A stretch of DNA of 64,000 nucleotides. It comes from Paenibacillus sp. V4I7 (GTDB taxonomy: Bacteria > Bacillota > Bacilli > Paenibacillales > NBRC-103111). Location of the stretch: the NCBI RefSeq assembly GCF_030817275.1, contig NZ_JAUSZD010000002.1, forward strand, positions 1,302,001 through 1,366,000. The letters run 5' to 3'. This document shows, one piece after another, positions 18,019-28,091 of this stretch (position 1 is the stretch's first letter; each line of letters begins with the position of its first letter). The position numbers were made by a program, and so were the translations under genes. The notes under the pieces are model-generated. The model had not been told where the DNA came from. It ran no database searches and was given only the letters and a program-made list of their open reading frames with translations.

Positions 18019-20268
18019 TTGCCTAAATACTTATATCGAATGCTTGTCTTCTCTCTTCTGTTGAGCGCAGTTCCGGTCGTTTGCATCGGGCTCATCTCCT
18101 ACTATATTGCTTCAAAGGATATTGGGAAGAAGGTTAATGAGGGTAATGTACAGATCCTGCTACAAAACCAAATGCGAATGGAGCAAATCTTAAAGAACGT
18201 GGAAATGGGAGCCGTACAATATATCAATTCACCTTTGGTAAGCGATTTCATATACCATGATTTACAGAATGATGATTTTCAAACGATCAATAATCTATCC
18301 AAAGGCTTATATAATCTTCATTCTATTGCGGGTGTGGCCGACACACAGCTGATTAACTTAGAGCACGACTGGATGATCAGCAATCTCGGTTTTACATCAA
18401 CCGAAGATTTTGTAAATCGAGGTTTACTGAGCGATTATGCCAAGCGCCAGCAAAATTTATTTTGGTTAGCTAATATCGGTACCTCCTTAGATGAAAATAA
18501 GATCCGGGTGGTCGTCAAGCTTCCAATGATTGCCTCTACGACCACTCCTAAAGCGTTGTTGATTATTGACATGTCGCACGATGCGTTACTGAGCAATTTG
18601 GCCCAAAACACCCAATTAGGAAATATTTATGTACTTAATCGAAACAGGGAGCCGTTCTTGGCCAGTTCCAGCCCTGTAGGGATCCAGTCTTCCATTCTGG
18701 AAAAGATGAATGTCGCGACAGAACCGGAGGGGTCCTTTGAAACGGGCGATATGGGGGTCAACTATAAAGTTTCCTCATATAACGGCTGGTCCTATGTTTC
18801 TATCGTTTCCATTGATGCAATTACGAAGGAATCTAAGAAAATTGCATTCATCACCTTAAATGCTTGCGTGATTATTTTTATTCTAATCACATTGGCCGCC
18901 TTCTACGGAACCAGCCGCATGTATAGGCCGATCCATCGGCTATTTATGATGATGGAGCAGTTGGGAGGAGAGTCCAAAGGGAAAAAAAAGCGGGATGAAT
19001 TCGCTTTAATCGAAGAGCGGTTTTCTTCCTTGTTCAGCACGAGAAAGCAGCTTCAACAGCAGTTGCAGGTTCAGAGTGGGCAAGTGAAGGAATTTTTCCT
19101 ATTGAAGTTGATAATGGGACAGGTCACTGAGAGTGAATTCTCCTACAAGTATGAGACTTACGGCTTTGGGGAAAAGGGAAAGGCTCTCGGAGTGCTTGCC
19201 CTGCAAATTGATTCTCTTGAAGACACCCGATACTTGGATAGTGATAAGGAGCTGCTATTATTTGCGATCAATAATGTCGTTGGGGAGCTAATCTCTAATG
19301 ACCGTATCTTGGGTACTTTGCTGCTGGATCAGTCTCAGGTAACGATACTGTTAGGCGATTCGGAGGATCCGGATGAGCTCAAGGGCTACTTCTACCAAAT
19401 GGCGGAGCTTATGAAGTCAAAGGTTCACGAGCTGCTTCAACTCAAAATCAGTATCGGCATCAGTCGGCCGTTTCATAGGTATACGAATGTGATGGATGCC
19501 TACTCAGAAGCGTTGGAGGCTCTGAAACGTAGAATTAGTCTTGGAAATGAGCTCATCCTGAACTATGAAGATATCGAACCGGTTCATCGGAACAGCGTTC
19601 AGACTGGTGCTTCTTGGAATCACATTGAAGAGAGCTTGATGAACGGGCTTAAAACAGGCGATGCTGCTTCTGCTTACGAGTATTATAACCAATATGCATC
19701 AGCGATTTTGGAGAAGAGCATTTCGTTCAATGATTTTCAAATATTTATGCTTCAATTAATCGCCAAAATGTATCGGCTTGTTGGGCAGCAAGGTGGCATG
19801 CTGGATGGATTAGTCGGCGCCAAATCGGTCATTATCCGATTCATGAAATTGAATACGGCGGAGGAAATTATGACGTGGTTTAAGACGGAGCTGATCCCGC
19901 CCACCCTTGCCTTCCTGCAGAGCCGTATTGATTCGCAATATATCAATATTGCACACCAAATGGTTGAGCTCATTCATGATAAATACGATCAGGATCTTAC
20001 TTTGGAATCGTGCGCTGCGCAATTCCGTTTTCATCCTGTCTATTTAAGCCGAGTATTCAAGAAAGAGATTGGAACAACGTTTATCGATTATTTGACGAAT
20101 TACCGGATGAATATGGCGAAAGTGTGGTTAAAGGACAGCAATATGAAGATTACGGAAATCGCGGAGCGTCTTAACTATACCAACTCCACTGGATTTATCC
20201 GGACCTTCCGCAAAGCTACTGGTATGACACCGGGCCAGTACCGAGATGCCCTTTCGAGATCACAGTAA
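18019..20268 (+). CDS. Membrane-anchored AraC family regulator with extracellular sensor
   Basis: This 749-residue one-component regulator has a transmembrane helix at about 8-28, an extracellular sensing domain, a second helix at about 274-296 (IAFITLNACVIIFILITLAAFYG), a cytoplasmic region that resembles a degenerate GGDEF-like fold (LKISIGISRPFHRYTNVMDAYSEA region), and a C-terminal AraC double HTH from about 648 (LSRVFKKEIG, LNYTNSTGFIRTFRKATG, MTPGQYRD). There is no kinase domain. The TTG start follows AGAAAGGAGAGG at normal distance. It resembles YtdP-type regulators and presumably activates the adjacent transporter and GH105 genes on sensing pectin fragments. It is paralogous to 57472. 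Confidence 0.9.
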   Translation: MPKYLYRMLVFSLLLSAVPVVCIGLISYYIASKDIGKKVNEGNVQILLQNQMRMEQILKNVEMGAVQYINSPLVSDFIYHDLQNDDFQTINNLSKGLYNLHSIAGVADTQLINLEHDWMISNLGFTSTEDFVNRGLLSDYAKRQQNLFWLANIGTSLDENKIRVVVKLPMIASTTTPKALLIIDMSHDALLSNLAQNTQLGNIYVLNRNREPFLASSSPVGIQSSILEKMNVATEPEGSFETGDMGVNYKVSSYNGWSYVSIVSIDAITKESKKIAFITLNACVIIFILITLAAFYGTSRMYRPIHRLFMMMEQLGGESKGKKKRDEFALIEERFSSLFSTRKQLQQQLQVQSGQVKEFFLLKLIMGQVTESEFSYKYETYGFGEKGKALGVLALQIDSLEDTRYLDSDKELLLFAINNVVGELISNDRILGTLLLDQSQVTILLGDSEDPDELKGYFYQMAELMKSKVHELLQLKISIGISRPFHRYTNVMDAYSEALEALKRRISLGNELILNYEDIEPVHRNSVQTGASWNHIEESLMNGLKTGDAASAYEYYNQYASAILEKSISFNDFQIFMLQLIAKMYRLVGQQGGMLDGLVGAKSVIIRFMKLNTAEEIMTWFKTELIPPTLAFLQSRIDSQYINIAHQMVELIHDKYDQDLTLESCAAQFRFHPVYLSRVFKKEIGTTFIDYLTNYRMNMAKVWLKDSNMKITEIAERLNYTNSTGFIRTFRKATGMTPGQYRDALSRSQ

Positions 20269-20320
20269 TTGCTAGCTCGGTGACTGACCTAATCGCGTTA
20301 TCCATCATGGAGGTGTACCT

Positions 20321-21439
20321 GTGACCTATGAATTGGTAGAAAAACTGAAAGCAGAATATATGTCCAGCGAGAATTGGTATTCAGTAAGGTGGCATTATAT
20401 CGAGGGCTGTATCTTAAAGGCGTATTTGGACAGCTACGAGCAAACCGGTAGTGAAAGAGAATATAACTTTGTAAAAAGCTATATGGATCAGCTGTTTGAC
20501 TCGGACGGCAATATCCCTGAAATCCAAATCAGCAGTTATAATATCGACCAATTCCGGATGGCTGGAATTTTGTTTACTCTATACCAAAGAGAGCGGGATC
20601 CCAAATATAAAACGACCATGGATATGTTGTATCAGCAGTTGGCTTCTTATCCGAGAACGAGTTCCGGTTCGTTCTGGCATAAAGAAAACTACCCCTTCCA
20701 GGTTTGGTTGGATGGATTGTATATGGGGCAGCCTTTCTATGTTCAGTACGTGAAGCAATTTGTAGAGGCGAAGGATTATTCCGATACGCTGCAGCAGTTC
20801 AAAAATGTCCGCCAATCTATATATAACAAAGAGAAGCGGTTGTATAGCCACGCTTATGATGAGAGTCGCAACATTTTCTGGTGCGATAAATCAACAGGGC
20901 AATCACCAAATGTGTGGGGGCGTGCGGTCGGCTGGTTCGCGATGGCATTGGTGGATGTGCTGGAGCTGCTGGAAGGAGAGCCGGCGGATACCGGCATCCT
21001 CAAAGCCTATCTCAAGGAACTTATAGATGACATGCTGCCGTACCAGCATAGCGAGGGTATGTGGTACCAGGTTGTGGATAAGCAGGAGCATCCGGGCAAT
21101 TATCTCGAAGCCAGCGGTACGCTGATGTTAGCTTATGCCATTCTGAAAGGTGCTCGATTGGGATATGTGCCAAAGGAGTATGCCGTATACGGCATACAGG
21201 CGTTTAACGGAACGATTGCATGTTACCTTAGGGAAGAAGACGGTGAAGTGCGACTAGGGGGCATTTGCCGAAGTGCCGGCCTTGGCAAAAAGCCGGAAAC
21301 CGGTCAAATGCGAGACGGGAGTCTTGCGTACTATTTCTTTGCAGAACAGATCGTGGACAATAACGGTCATGGTGTAGCTCCGCTGCTGATGGCCTATAAC
21401 GAGATTAAACGGCTTGGCTATGTAAAAGTTCATGATTGA
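20321..21439 (+). CDS. Unsaturated glucuronyl/rhamnogalacturonyl hydrolase, GH88/GH105
   Basis: This 372-residue protein has the alpha6/alpha6-barrel pattern of YteR/YesR enzymes, which remove the unsaturated galacturonic acid left at oligosaccharide ends by pectate or rhamnogalacturonan lyases. Asp131 in VWLDGLYMGQPF matches the conserved catalytic-site motif of the family, and WGRAVGWFAMAL, LEASGTLMLAYAILKGARLG and GVAPLLMAYNE are characteristic. There is no signal peptide, so it acts in the cytoplasm on imported fragments. The GTG start follows ATGGAGGTG. The gene closes the cluster of importer and regulator. Confidence 0.9.
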   Translation: MTYELVEKLKAEYMSSENWYSVRWHYIEGCILKAYLDSYEQTGSEREYNFVKSYMDQLFDSDGNIPEIQISSYNIDQFRMAGILFTLYQRERDPKYKTTMDMLYQQLASYPRTSSGSFWHKENYPFQVWLDGLYMGQPFYVQYVKQFVEAKDYSDTLQQFKNVRQSIYNKEKRLYSHAYDESRNIFWCDKSTGQSPNVWGRAVGWFAMALVDVLELLEGEPADTGILKAYLKELIDDMLPYQHSEGMWYQVVDKQEHPGNYLEASGTLMLAYAILKGARLGYVPKEYAVYGIQAFNGTIACYLREEDGEVRLGGICRSAGLGKKPETGQMRDGSLAYYFFAEQIVDNNGHGVAPLLMAYNEIKRLGYVKVHD

Positions 21440-21645
21440 TACACTTGATGGGCACAAATGACATTCAAAATGCCCTGAACCGCAAGCCGCTGCATCATGC
21501 TGGAATTCAAAAAGACATCGCGATATGGTACGGTTCGGCAGCCTTGATCGGCACGATTGTGGCTTGGGTCCGAAACGACATGCCTTATACACCACAATTT
21601 TTAGCCAAACCGTTTTTTTTGCTGCATCGGGTCTTAGGGAGATGA
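21436..21645 (+). pseudogene. 3' remnant of a TetR family regulator
   Basis: From about 21460 the frame reads NALNRKPLHHAGIQKDIAIW, AALIGTIVAWVRNDMPYTPQ and FLAKPFFLLHR, the typical C-terminal helical part of TetR regulators with the TetR_C_8-like YTPQFLA ending. The N-terminal helix-turn-helix and about 120 residues are missing and the frame begins inside the preceding stop region without a ribosome site. It is a dead fragment. Confidence 0.6.
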
Positions 21646-21663
21646 ATATCATGCTTAAATTTT

Positions 21664-22584
21664 TTATCCGTAGTTCATCATTTTTTTTGTCCAGTAATCC
21701 GTAGAAATTCGTATTAGATCATGGGCTACATTGCATAGGTAGCTGCCTTTTTTATAACTAGCTGCTACTTCCCACTCTGGATTTTGTTTAATCGAAAAAT
21801 AGGAGATGTTCGTGCTGGGCTTGGCGTACGTAATCGGAAATATAGAGCAGCAGATGCCCTCCGCAACCATTTTGAATAAGGTTTGACAGCTTCTGGTTTC
21901 CAACAAAATGTCAGGACTGATGTTTTCTTCGTTGATCAGATGATCATAGATTTCGCGAAGGGTCGAACCTTTTTGCATAATGGCAAAGGAGTCGTTTTCA
22001 AAACGCTTTAAGCTTATTTCAGGGAGTTGTTCGCCAATCTTACCTCCTAAATGTGCAAGAGGATGAGCATTTGGAACACCTAAAATAATCTTTTCAGAAC
22101 AGATATGGATATAATGATCATTCGTTTTTTGGGAGTTTTGCAAAGTTAAAAATCCAATATCAAGATTACCTTGAGAGATTTCATATTGTTGTTTTTTGAC
22201 AGGCATTTCAATAGGCTCAATTTTTACATTCGGATATTTTTTATAGAGAATAGGGTATATAGCTGCAAACATCTTAATACCGCGCTCCGGAGTTAATCCA
22301 ACAATCAATTTTCCTTCTTTTATCTCAAGCATATCGTTAATCCGGTTGTACGTTTCTTTTTTTATGCGTACGATTTCTTTTGCGTTCTCGACATAAATTT
22401 TCCCGGCATGCGTCAGGTGCCAATTGCTTCTTGAGCGTACGAAAAGCTGTGTGCCAAGTTCTTTCTCAAGTCTTAAAAGCTGCTGGTTTAAGGCCGATTG
22501 GGTGATAAACAGTTTTTCCGCAGCTTTTGTTATATTGTTTTCTTCCGCTATTTTAATCATATAATCCAATTGTTTTAAATCCAT
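21664..22584 (-). CDS. LysR family transcriptional regulator
   Basis: This 306-residue regulator has an N-terminal winged HTH (residues 1-60: AAEKLFITQSALNQQLLRLE, GTQLFVRSRS) and a periplasmic-binding-like effector domain from about 90. It is transcribed divergently from the galactarate dehydratase gene, separated by 142 bp, and preceded by AAGGAGGCGA on its strand. LysR proteins usually bind the shared intergenic region and respond to a pathway intermediate, so galactarate or a related aldarate is a likely effector here. The intergenic DNA holds AT-rich imperfect inverted repeats, but I could not define the operator. Confidence 0.9.
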   Translation of the reverse strand: MDLKQLDYMIKIAEENNITKAAEKLFITQSALNQQLLRLEKELGTQLFVRSRSNWHLTHAGKIYVENAKEIVRIKKETYNRINDMLEIKEGKLIVGLTPERGIKMFAAIYPILYKKYPNVKIEPIEMPVKKQQYEISQGNLDIGFLTLQNSQKTNDHYIHICSEKIILGVPNAHPLAHLGGKIGEQLPEISLKRFENDSFAIMQKGSTLREIYDHLINEENISPDILLETRSCQTLFKMVAEGICCSIFPITYAKPSTNISYFSIKQNPEWEVAASYKKGSYLCNVAHDLIRISTDYWTKKMMNYG

Positions 22585-22726
22585 TCGAAAAAAATCGCCT
22601 CCTTACTCTTAAATTTATTTAGAGAAATCTAAATATTTACACTTTTACTTAATTACAAATTCAGATTACGATGTTTTTGGATATATAACAAGTAAAAAGC
22701 AACTTATCCGGATGGAGGTCACCCTC

Positions 22727-24262
22727 ATGACTTTGAAACAAACGCGGAATGAAACTCCTCTTTATATTAAAGTACATCCCAATGACAATGTTGCGATTAT
22801 TGTCAATGAAGGCGGATTGCCTAAAGGAACGGTATTTTCTTGCGGGCTCGAGCTAACGAATCATGTTCCTCAAGGACATAAGGTGGCGCTAAAAGATCTC
22901 AATCAAGGCGAAGCGATCATGCGTTACGGAGAAATGATCGGGTATGCCGTTCAACCGATTGTAAAAGGCAGTTGGATCGACGAATCGTTGGTTCAGCTTC
23001 CGACACCGCCTAGGTTAGAGGAACTATCGATAGCTAGCAACGTGCCGGCATTGTTGCCTCCTCTTGAGGGCTATACGTTTGAGGGTTACCGGAATGTAAA
23101 TGGCAGCGTTGGAACGAAAAATATTCTTGGGATTACGACCAGCGTGCAATGTGTCGCCGGCGTACTGGAATATACGGTAAAGAGAATCAAAGCGGAGCTG
23201 CTTCCGAAATATCCGAATGTCGAGGATGTCGTAGCATTAACGCATACTTATGGATGCGGGGTTGCGATCAATGCGCCGGATGCAATTATTCCGATTCGCA
23301 CGATTCTAAATCTTGCCCAGAACCCTAACTTTGGCGGAGAACTCATGGTCGTTGGATTGGGCTGCGAGAAGCTGAATCCTGAACGTTTGGTGCCGGAAGG
23401 GGACTCCGGTAAGATCATATCCTTGCAGGAGCATCATGGATTTATTCCTATGGTCAAATCGATCATGGAGATGGCGGAAGTCCGGCTCGATCGATTAAAT
23501 CGCCGAAAGCGCGTCACTTGCCCCGCTTCCGATTTGGTCGTCGGTTTGCAATGCGGTGGAAGCGATGCGTTCTCAGGGGTTACGGCCAATCCGGCAGTCG
23601 GTTATGCCGCCGATTTGTTAGTACGCGCCGGAGCGACGGTCATGTTCTCCGAAGTCACAGAAGTGAGGGATGCCGTGCATCTCTTAACACCGCGAGCATC
23701 CAGCGAAGAAGTCGGCCGGGCCTTGATTCGTGAGATGAAATGGTATGACGATTATTTGCAGAATGGTCAATCCGACCGAAGCGCCAATCCAACACCCGGC
23801 AATAAAAAAGGCGGTCTCGCCAATGTGGTTGAAAAGTCGCTCGGATCGATTGTGAAATCAGGCACCAGCCCGATTGTCGGGGTCCTATCCCCTGGCGAAA
23901 GGGCTGTCGAAAAAGGACTTATTTTCGCTGCAACGCCAGCTAGCGATTTTGTTTGCGGTACTTTGCAACTAGCCTCCGGTATCAACTTGCAGGTGTTCAC
24001 GACGGGGAGAGGGACGCCTTACGGTCTGGCTGTTGCTCCGGTGATTAAGGTGTCGACAAGAAATTCTTTGGCGGAACAATGGCATGATCTGATCGATCTG
24101 AATGCGGGGAGAATCGCAACGGGAGAGGCAACCATCGAGGAAATCGGCTGGGAAATCTTCCACTTGATCCTGGATGTCGCCAGCGGACGTAAGAAAGCAT
24201 GGGCGGATCATTGGGGACTATACAACGATTTGGCATTATTCAACCCTGCGCCTGTAACCTGA
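22727..24262 (+). CDS. garD: Galactarate dehydratase
   Basis: This 511-residue protein belongs to the UxaA/GarD family. The N-terminal SAF-like domain (about 1-100: [32 protein letters not shown]) is followed by the catalytic region with [38 protein letters not shown] and [12 protein letters not shown], whose Cys and polar residues are family hallmarks. The closest remembered relative is B. subtilis GarD, which dehydrates galactarate (the oxidised form of galacturonate) to 5-keto-4-deoxyglucarate. Altronate dehydratase is the alternative. I chose the ATG at 22727, because the upstream in-frame ATG at 22712 lies inside the ribosome site GGATGGAGGTC. It fits the pectin theme of the neighbourhood. 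Confidence 0.88.
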   Translation: MTLKQTRNETPLYIKVHPNDNVAIIVNEGGLPKGTVFSCGLELTNHVPQGHKVALKDLNQGEAIMRYGEMIGYAVQPIVKGSWIDESLVQLPTPPRLEELSIASNVPALLPPLEGYTFEGYRNVNGSVGTKNILGITTSVQCVAGVLEYTVKRIKAELLPKYPNVEDVVALTHTYGCGVAINAPDAIIPIRTILNLAQNPNFGGELMVVGLGCEKLNPERLVPEGDSGKIISLQEHHGFIPMVKSIMEMAEVRLDRLNRRKRVTCPASDLVVGLQCGGSDAFSGVTANPAVGYAADLLVRAGATVMFSEVTEVRDAVHLLTPRASSEEVGRALIREMKWYDDYLQNGQSDRSANPTPGNKKGGLANVVEKSLGSIVKSGTSPIVGVLSPGERAVEKGLIFAATPASDFVCGTLQLASGINLQVFTTGRGTPYGLAVAPVIKVSTRNSLAEQWHDLIDLNAGRIATGEATIEEIGWEIFHLILDVASGRKKAWADHWGLYNDLALFNPAPVT

Positions 24263-24336
24263 TCCGGGTTCATATCTAGCCCGGAAGGCTTCTAGATTCA
24301 AGGTCTGGCTGGTGGCTCAGAAAAAGGATATAGTAT

Positions 24337-24364
24337 AAAAGTGTCCGGAAGGGCACTTTTATAT
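24337..24364 (+). terminator. Terminator after garD
   Basis: AAAAGTG pairs with CACTTTT, with further pairing of TCC and GGG inside, followed by ATATTTTA. A smaller hairpin lies at 24276-24295. Confidence 0.55.
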
Positions 24365-24441
24365 TTTAATAAAAACAAATGCGCACGCAAGACAATAAAA
24401 AGTATACAATTAAATTAAGAAATGAGTTAAATTAGAGTTTT

Positions 24442-24455
24442 CTGCAACCGTTTAC
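24442..24455 (+). promoter_or_regulatory. cre site (CcpA box)
   Basis: TGCAACCGTTTACA fits the catabolite-responsive element consensus TGNAANCGNWNNCA at every fixed position. It lies about 90 bases upstream of the AraC regulator start, so that regulator, and through it the GH43 cluster, is probably subject to carbon catabolite repression. Confidence 0.55.
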
Positions 24456-24544
24456 ATCATGCAATACCGACTACAGGATTCATAATACCCTCCTCAAATA
24501 AATATGGCCCGGATCCCTGGTACTGTTCAAAAGGAGGATACGCT

Positions 24545-26908
24545 TTGAAATTAATCCCGCAAAGTTTAAAGGTATTTAAACAAAAGAGTATCTTTGTGAA
24601 AATGTTGTTTCTGTTTAATATTTTCATTTTGATCGCTATTCTTGCATTTGGTTATGTTTCGTATTCCCAATCCTCCTCTCTGCTCATTGAGGAAGTAGTG
24701 AAATCGAACTATACATATATCGAGCAGGCTAGAGACAACATTGATGAAACATTGACCTCCCTGGATAATTTGTCCTTTCAGATTTCACTTCAATCGCAGA
24801 TCCGACGGGCGCTGTATTTATCGGAAACCACATGGGATCTTGACCAATTGCTGTTTCTTGATATTATTAAATATTTAAAAAGCGTCAAGCAGGCGAATAC
24901 ATTGATCTCGGATATATGGATCCAGTTCTACCGCTATCCGATCGTATTGAATCAGGAATCCAAATACAATCTTGATTATTATTATGAAGATATTTACAAA
25001 ACCGGGCAGTCCATAGATTGGACAAGTCCGAGTCAAAACCACCATGGGCTTAATCCTATCGGCAGATTTCAAGCAAACTCGTATGGAATAAGCTCATCCG
25101 TAATTACATTTGCGCGGACGGTTCCTCTAAGTGAAATCAAGCCTATGGGCGCTTTGTACCTGAATATCAAAACGGATGATTTTTCCAACAGGGTTCAAGG
25201 TGTCAGTGATCCTTATCCGGCCTTCATCTATGCGTTGGACACCAAGGGAGAGGTTGTATTTAACAGCAAAATTCGCAGCGATCAGGATGAATTGATTAAT
25301 TCTGTCAAAGGGGCCATTACAGAGAAAGTTAGAGGAAACAGTGCTGATAAAGGCTATCTGGAGCAGACGATTGCAGGTAAATCGTATCAAATTTTGTTTA
25401 CTTCATCGAAGGTGAATGAGTGGACGTATATCAGCGTGGTACCGACGGCTTTTATCACGGAAAAGGCAAATGCGATCCGTCAATTTACATTTGTAACGGC
25501 TATTATTTGTCTGATAGTCGGCTTGATTATATCCTATTTTTTGACCAACCGAATTTACCGTCCCATCAACAAAATTGTCGGATATATTAACGTATTAGGC
25601 CGCACTCCGCCCTCCAGCCAGGACAATAATTCCAAGGAAGATGAACTTGGCTTTATCGATCGAATCATTAATTATGTGTATTATGAGAATCAAAGCTTGA
25701 GGGGCTCTTTTGAAAAAAACCTTCCGGCACTTCAGCAAAAATTTCTCTATGACCTCATTGATGGCAGAGTATCGTCGGCCAACGTGCAGCAGCTTGCAGA
25801 GGAAATTCAATTGGAGTTCAACTACGATTCGTATCAAGTGATTGTGTTTGAAACCGTCGACTTTTCTCTAGAGGATAAAATCAATCTGCGTTACCGGGAT
25901 ATTCTGGAAATCGTGGATGGGATGGTTAGTGAGCTGGACGACGTACATCTGGGTGTACGATCAATCCGCAAGCGCAATGACAAAATCATTTCTCTGTTAA
26001 ATCTTGATCATCCCAATCCGAAGCCTGAGGTGATTCACGACTTTATTCAAAAGGTCATCTCCTTCTTCGAGCAGGAGCATTCCCGGACTTTCACGGTGGG
26101 GATCGGCAATATTTACAGCACGGTAGATGAGGTGCCCCTATCTTATGTAGAAGCTTTGTCCGCTTTGCAGTACAAGATCGTCAAGGGAGAAGGCAGTGTG
26201 ATCTTTGTTGATGAGGTTAACAAATTGCCCGAGAGTTCCTTCAGTTATTCGATAGAAGTTGAGAAGCATATCATCAACTGTGTGAAGACCGGAAACCATA
26301 TGGCTTTGCATCAACATTTGCAGAAAGTTTGGGGGGATAATTTAAAGCAAGGGGATATAACGCCGGAAATTATTACTTACCTGTTTCAGGCTCTGGTAGG
26401 CACTGCAATCCGGACGATTTACGAAGTCCTATCTACGACCGGGGAAATATTCAGCGAATCTTTTGATTTATATAAAGAGGTCAATCAGCAATCACGCTTG
26501 GAGGATAAGAAGGAGTTTATTGAATGGATGTTCCAGAGCATTAGTGACTGGATTCAAAACAAGAAGCAGGGGCAGGATAATACCTTATTCAATCAAATTA
26601 AAGATTATGTGGAAAAAAATTATCATCTGGACTTATCGTTAACGATTCTCGGGGAGAATATCGGATTATCGCCTTCTTATCTGAGCAGTATTTTTAAAGA
26701 AGTCACGGGTATGAATTTTGTTGATTATATAAATACAAGGCGGGTTGAACAAGCTAAAATCCGGCTGCAGCAAACCCAGGATACCGTTTTTGAAATTTCC
26801 GAGAAGGTAGGATTCACCAATTCCAATACCTTTATCCGGGTGTTCAAGCGGCATGAAGGGATTACACCGGGCCAATTCAGGCAAATACATACGAAGAAAG
26901 ACCTCTAA
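24545..26908 (+). CDS. Membrane-anchored AraC family regulator with extracellular sensor
   Basis: This 787-residue regulator has a first transmembrane helix at about 18-40, an extracellular Cache-like sensing region, a second helix at about 315-336 (FTFVTAIICLIVGLIISYFL), a long cytoplasmic linker with GGDEF-like remnants (FTVGIGNIYSTVDEVPLSYV), and a C-terminal AraC double HTH from about 680 (LSPSYLSSIFKEVTG, VGFTNSNTFIRVFKRHEG, TPGQFRQ). The TTG start follows AAAGGAGGAT. It lies just upstream of a permease-permease-binding protein-GH43 set, separated by a terminator, and probably activates that operon on sensing a xylan- or arabinan-derived sugar. Confidence 0.9.
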   Translation: MKLIPQSLKVFKQKSIFVKMLFLFNIFILIAILAFGYVSYSQSSSLLIEEVVKSNYTYIEQARDNIDETLTSLDNLSFQISLQSQIRRALYLSETTWDLDQLLFLDIIKYLKSVKQANTLISDIWIQFYRYPIVLNQESKYNLDYYYEDIYKTGQSIDWTSPSQNHHGLNPIGRFQANSYGISSSVITFARTVPLSEIKPMGALYLNIKTDDFSNRVQGVSDPYPAFIYALDTKGEVVFNSKIRSDQDELINSVKGAITEKVRGNSADKGYLEQTIAGKSYQILFTSSKVNEWTYISVVPTAFITEKANAIRQFTFVTAIICLIVGLIISYFLTNRIYRPINKIVGYINVLGRTPPSSQDNNSKEDELGFIDRIINYVYYENQSLRGSFEKNLPALQQKFLYDLIDGRVSSANVQQLAEEIQLEFNYDSYQVIVFETVDFSLEDKINLRYRDILEIVDGMVSELDDVHLGVRSIRKRNDKIISLLNLDHPNPKPEVIHDFIQKVISFFEQEHSRTFTVGIGNIYSTVDEVPLSYVEALSALQYKIVKGEGSVIFVDEVNKLPESSFSYSIEVEKHIINCVKTGNHMALHQHLQKVWGDNLKQGDITPEIITYLFQALVGTAIRTIYEVLSTTGEIFSESFDLYKEVNQQSRLEDKKEFIEWMFQSISDWIQNKKQGQDNTLFNQIKDYVEKNYHLDLSLTILGENIGLSPSYLSSIFKEVTGMNFVDYINTRRVEQAKIRLQQTQDTVFEISEKVGFTNSNTFIRVFKRHEGITPGQFRQIHTKKDL

Positions 26909-26913
26909 TTACT

Positions 26914-26945
26914 AACCGTCAGGAGCTGATTCCTGACGGTTTTTG
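26914..26945 (+). terminator. Strong terminator
   Basis: AACCGTCAGGA pairs perfectly with TCCTGACGGTT around a six-base loop, followed by TTTTGC. It insulates the regulator gene from the importer operon. Confidence 0.9.
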
Positions 26946-27064
26946 CAATGATCATGAAAAAAGTAGATGTATCTAAAGAATTATCGATATACGAAACTCA
27001 TGTAAGGGGATACATTGAGTAGGCAAGCGAAGTACATGAAACGTTGAGAGGAGAGTCTTTCCCA

Positions 27065-28033
27065 TTGACTAAGCAAACTATAACTGCTGCGAGTCCGTCA
27101 CCCATAAGTGTAGGATATAAGAAAACATCAAGCAGACGAAGCACTTTCAAAAAAGTCCTGCCGTACTATCTGATGTTCCTGCCACCTCTGATTTATTACC
27201 TGATCTTCAGATATGTACCTGTCGTCATGGCCGTCGTGATCTCTATGATGGACTACAATATTTACAAGGGGATTTTTGGGAGTGAATGGGCTGGATTTAA
27301 GCATTTTATTGATTTTTTTAACTCTGTTTATTTTGGTAGGTTGCTGCGCAATACACTGATGATCAATCTTCTGAGCTTGGTGTTTGTATTTCCTGCACCG
27401 ATTATTTTTGCCCTTTTATTAAATGAGGTTCGGAACTCGCTGATCAAACGCATGGTACAAACGATCAGTTATTTGCCTCATTTTGTATCGACGGTTATTG
27501 TAGCGAGTATGGCGGTAACCTTTCTTTCGCCCAGCGTAGGATTAATCAACAATATTTTAGTGCAATTCGGTATGGAACGGACGAATTTTTTACTGGATCC
27601 GAATTATTTCTGGGGAATCTTTACCTTTATGGATCTGTGGAAAACACTCGGATGGTCAGCAATCCTGTACTTTGCCGCTTTAACGGGCATCAATACGGAA
27701 TTGTATGAAGCTGCAAGAGTGGATGGCGCGAACCGTTGGCATCAGACCTGGCATATTACGCTCCCGGGTATCGCCCCAACGATTATTATTTTGCTGTTAC
27801 TGAAAATCGGTCATATGCTGGAGATCGGTTACGAATTAATCGTGCTATTGTACAACCCGAATACGTATCTGACTGCAGATGTCATTGGTACCTACGTATA
27901 CCGGAGGGGAATATTGGATGCTAACTACAGCTTCGCATCTGCAGTCGGACTGTTTCAATCGGTCATGGGGCTGCTTCTGATCATAATCGCCAATAAACTG
28001 GCCAGAAAGTACTCGGAAACGAGTTTGTGGTGA
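27065..28033 (+). CDS. Sugar ABC transporter permease, LplB type
   Basis: This is a six-helix permease of about 322 residues. The basic N-terminal tail is followed by helix 1 (YYLMFLPPLIYYLIFRYV). The EAA loop reads YEAARVDGANRWHQTWHITLPG and the protein ends ARKYSETSLW. I chose the TTG at 27065, with AGGAGAG nine bases before it. A TTG at 27044 overlaps that ribosome site. It is the first gene of an importer operon whose terminal GH43 gene suggests arabino- or xylo-oligosaccharide cargo. Confidence 0.92.
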   Translation: MTKQTITAASPSPISVGYKKTSSRRSTFKKVLPYYLMFLPPLIYYLIFRYVPVVMAVVISMMDYNIYKGIFGSEWAGFKHFIDFFNSVYFGRLLRNTLMINLLSLVFVFPAPIIFALLLNEVRNSLIKRMVQTISYLPHFVSTVIVASMAVTFLSPSVGLINNILVQFGMERTNFLLDPNYFWGIFTFMDLWKTLGWSAILYFAALTGINTELYEAARVDGANRWHQTWHITLPGIAPTIIILLLLKIGHMLEIGYELIVLLYNPNTYLTADVIGTYVYRRGILDANYSFASAVGLFQSVMGLLLIIIANKLARKYSETSLW

Positions 28034-28091
28034 TTTGTAAGCCTATAAAGAAGCGGGCTTTCCACATAGAAAGCGCTAAGGAGGTAATGGT

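Noticed and set aside
28066..28081. AGAAAGCGCTAAGG as a cre site before the second permease at 28092
   Set aside because: It misses the conserved T and the final C of the consensus, and it overlaps the ribosome binding region of the permease gene.
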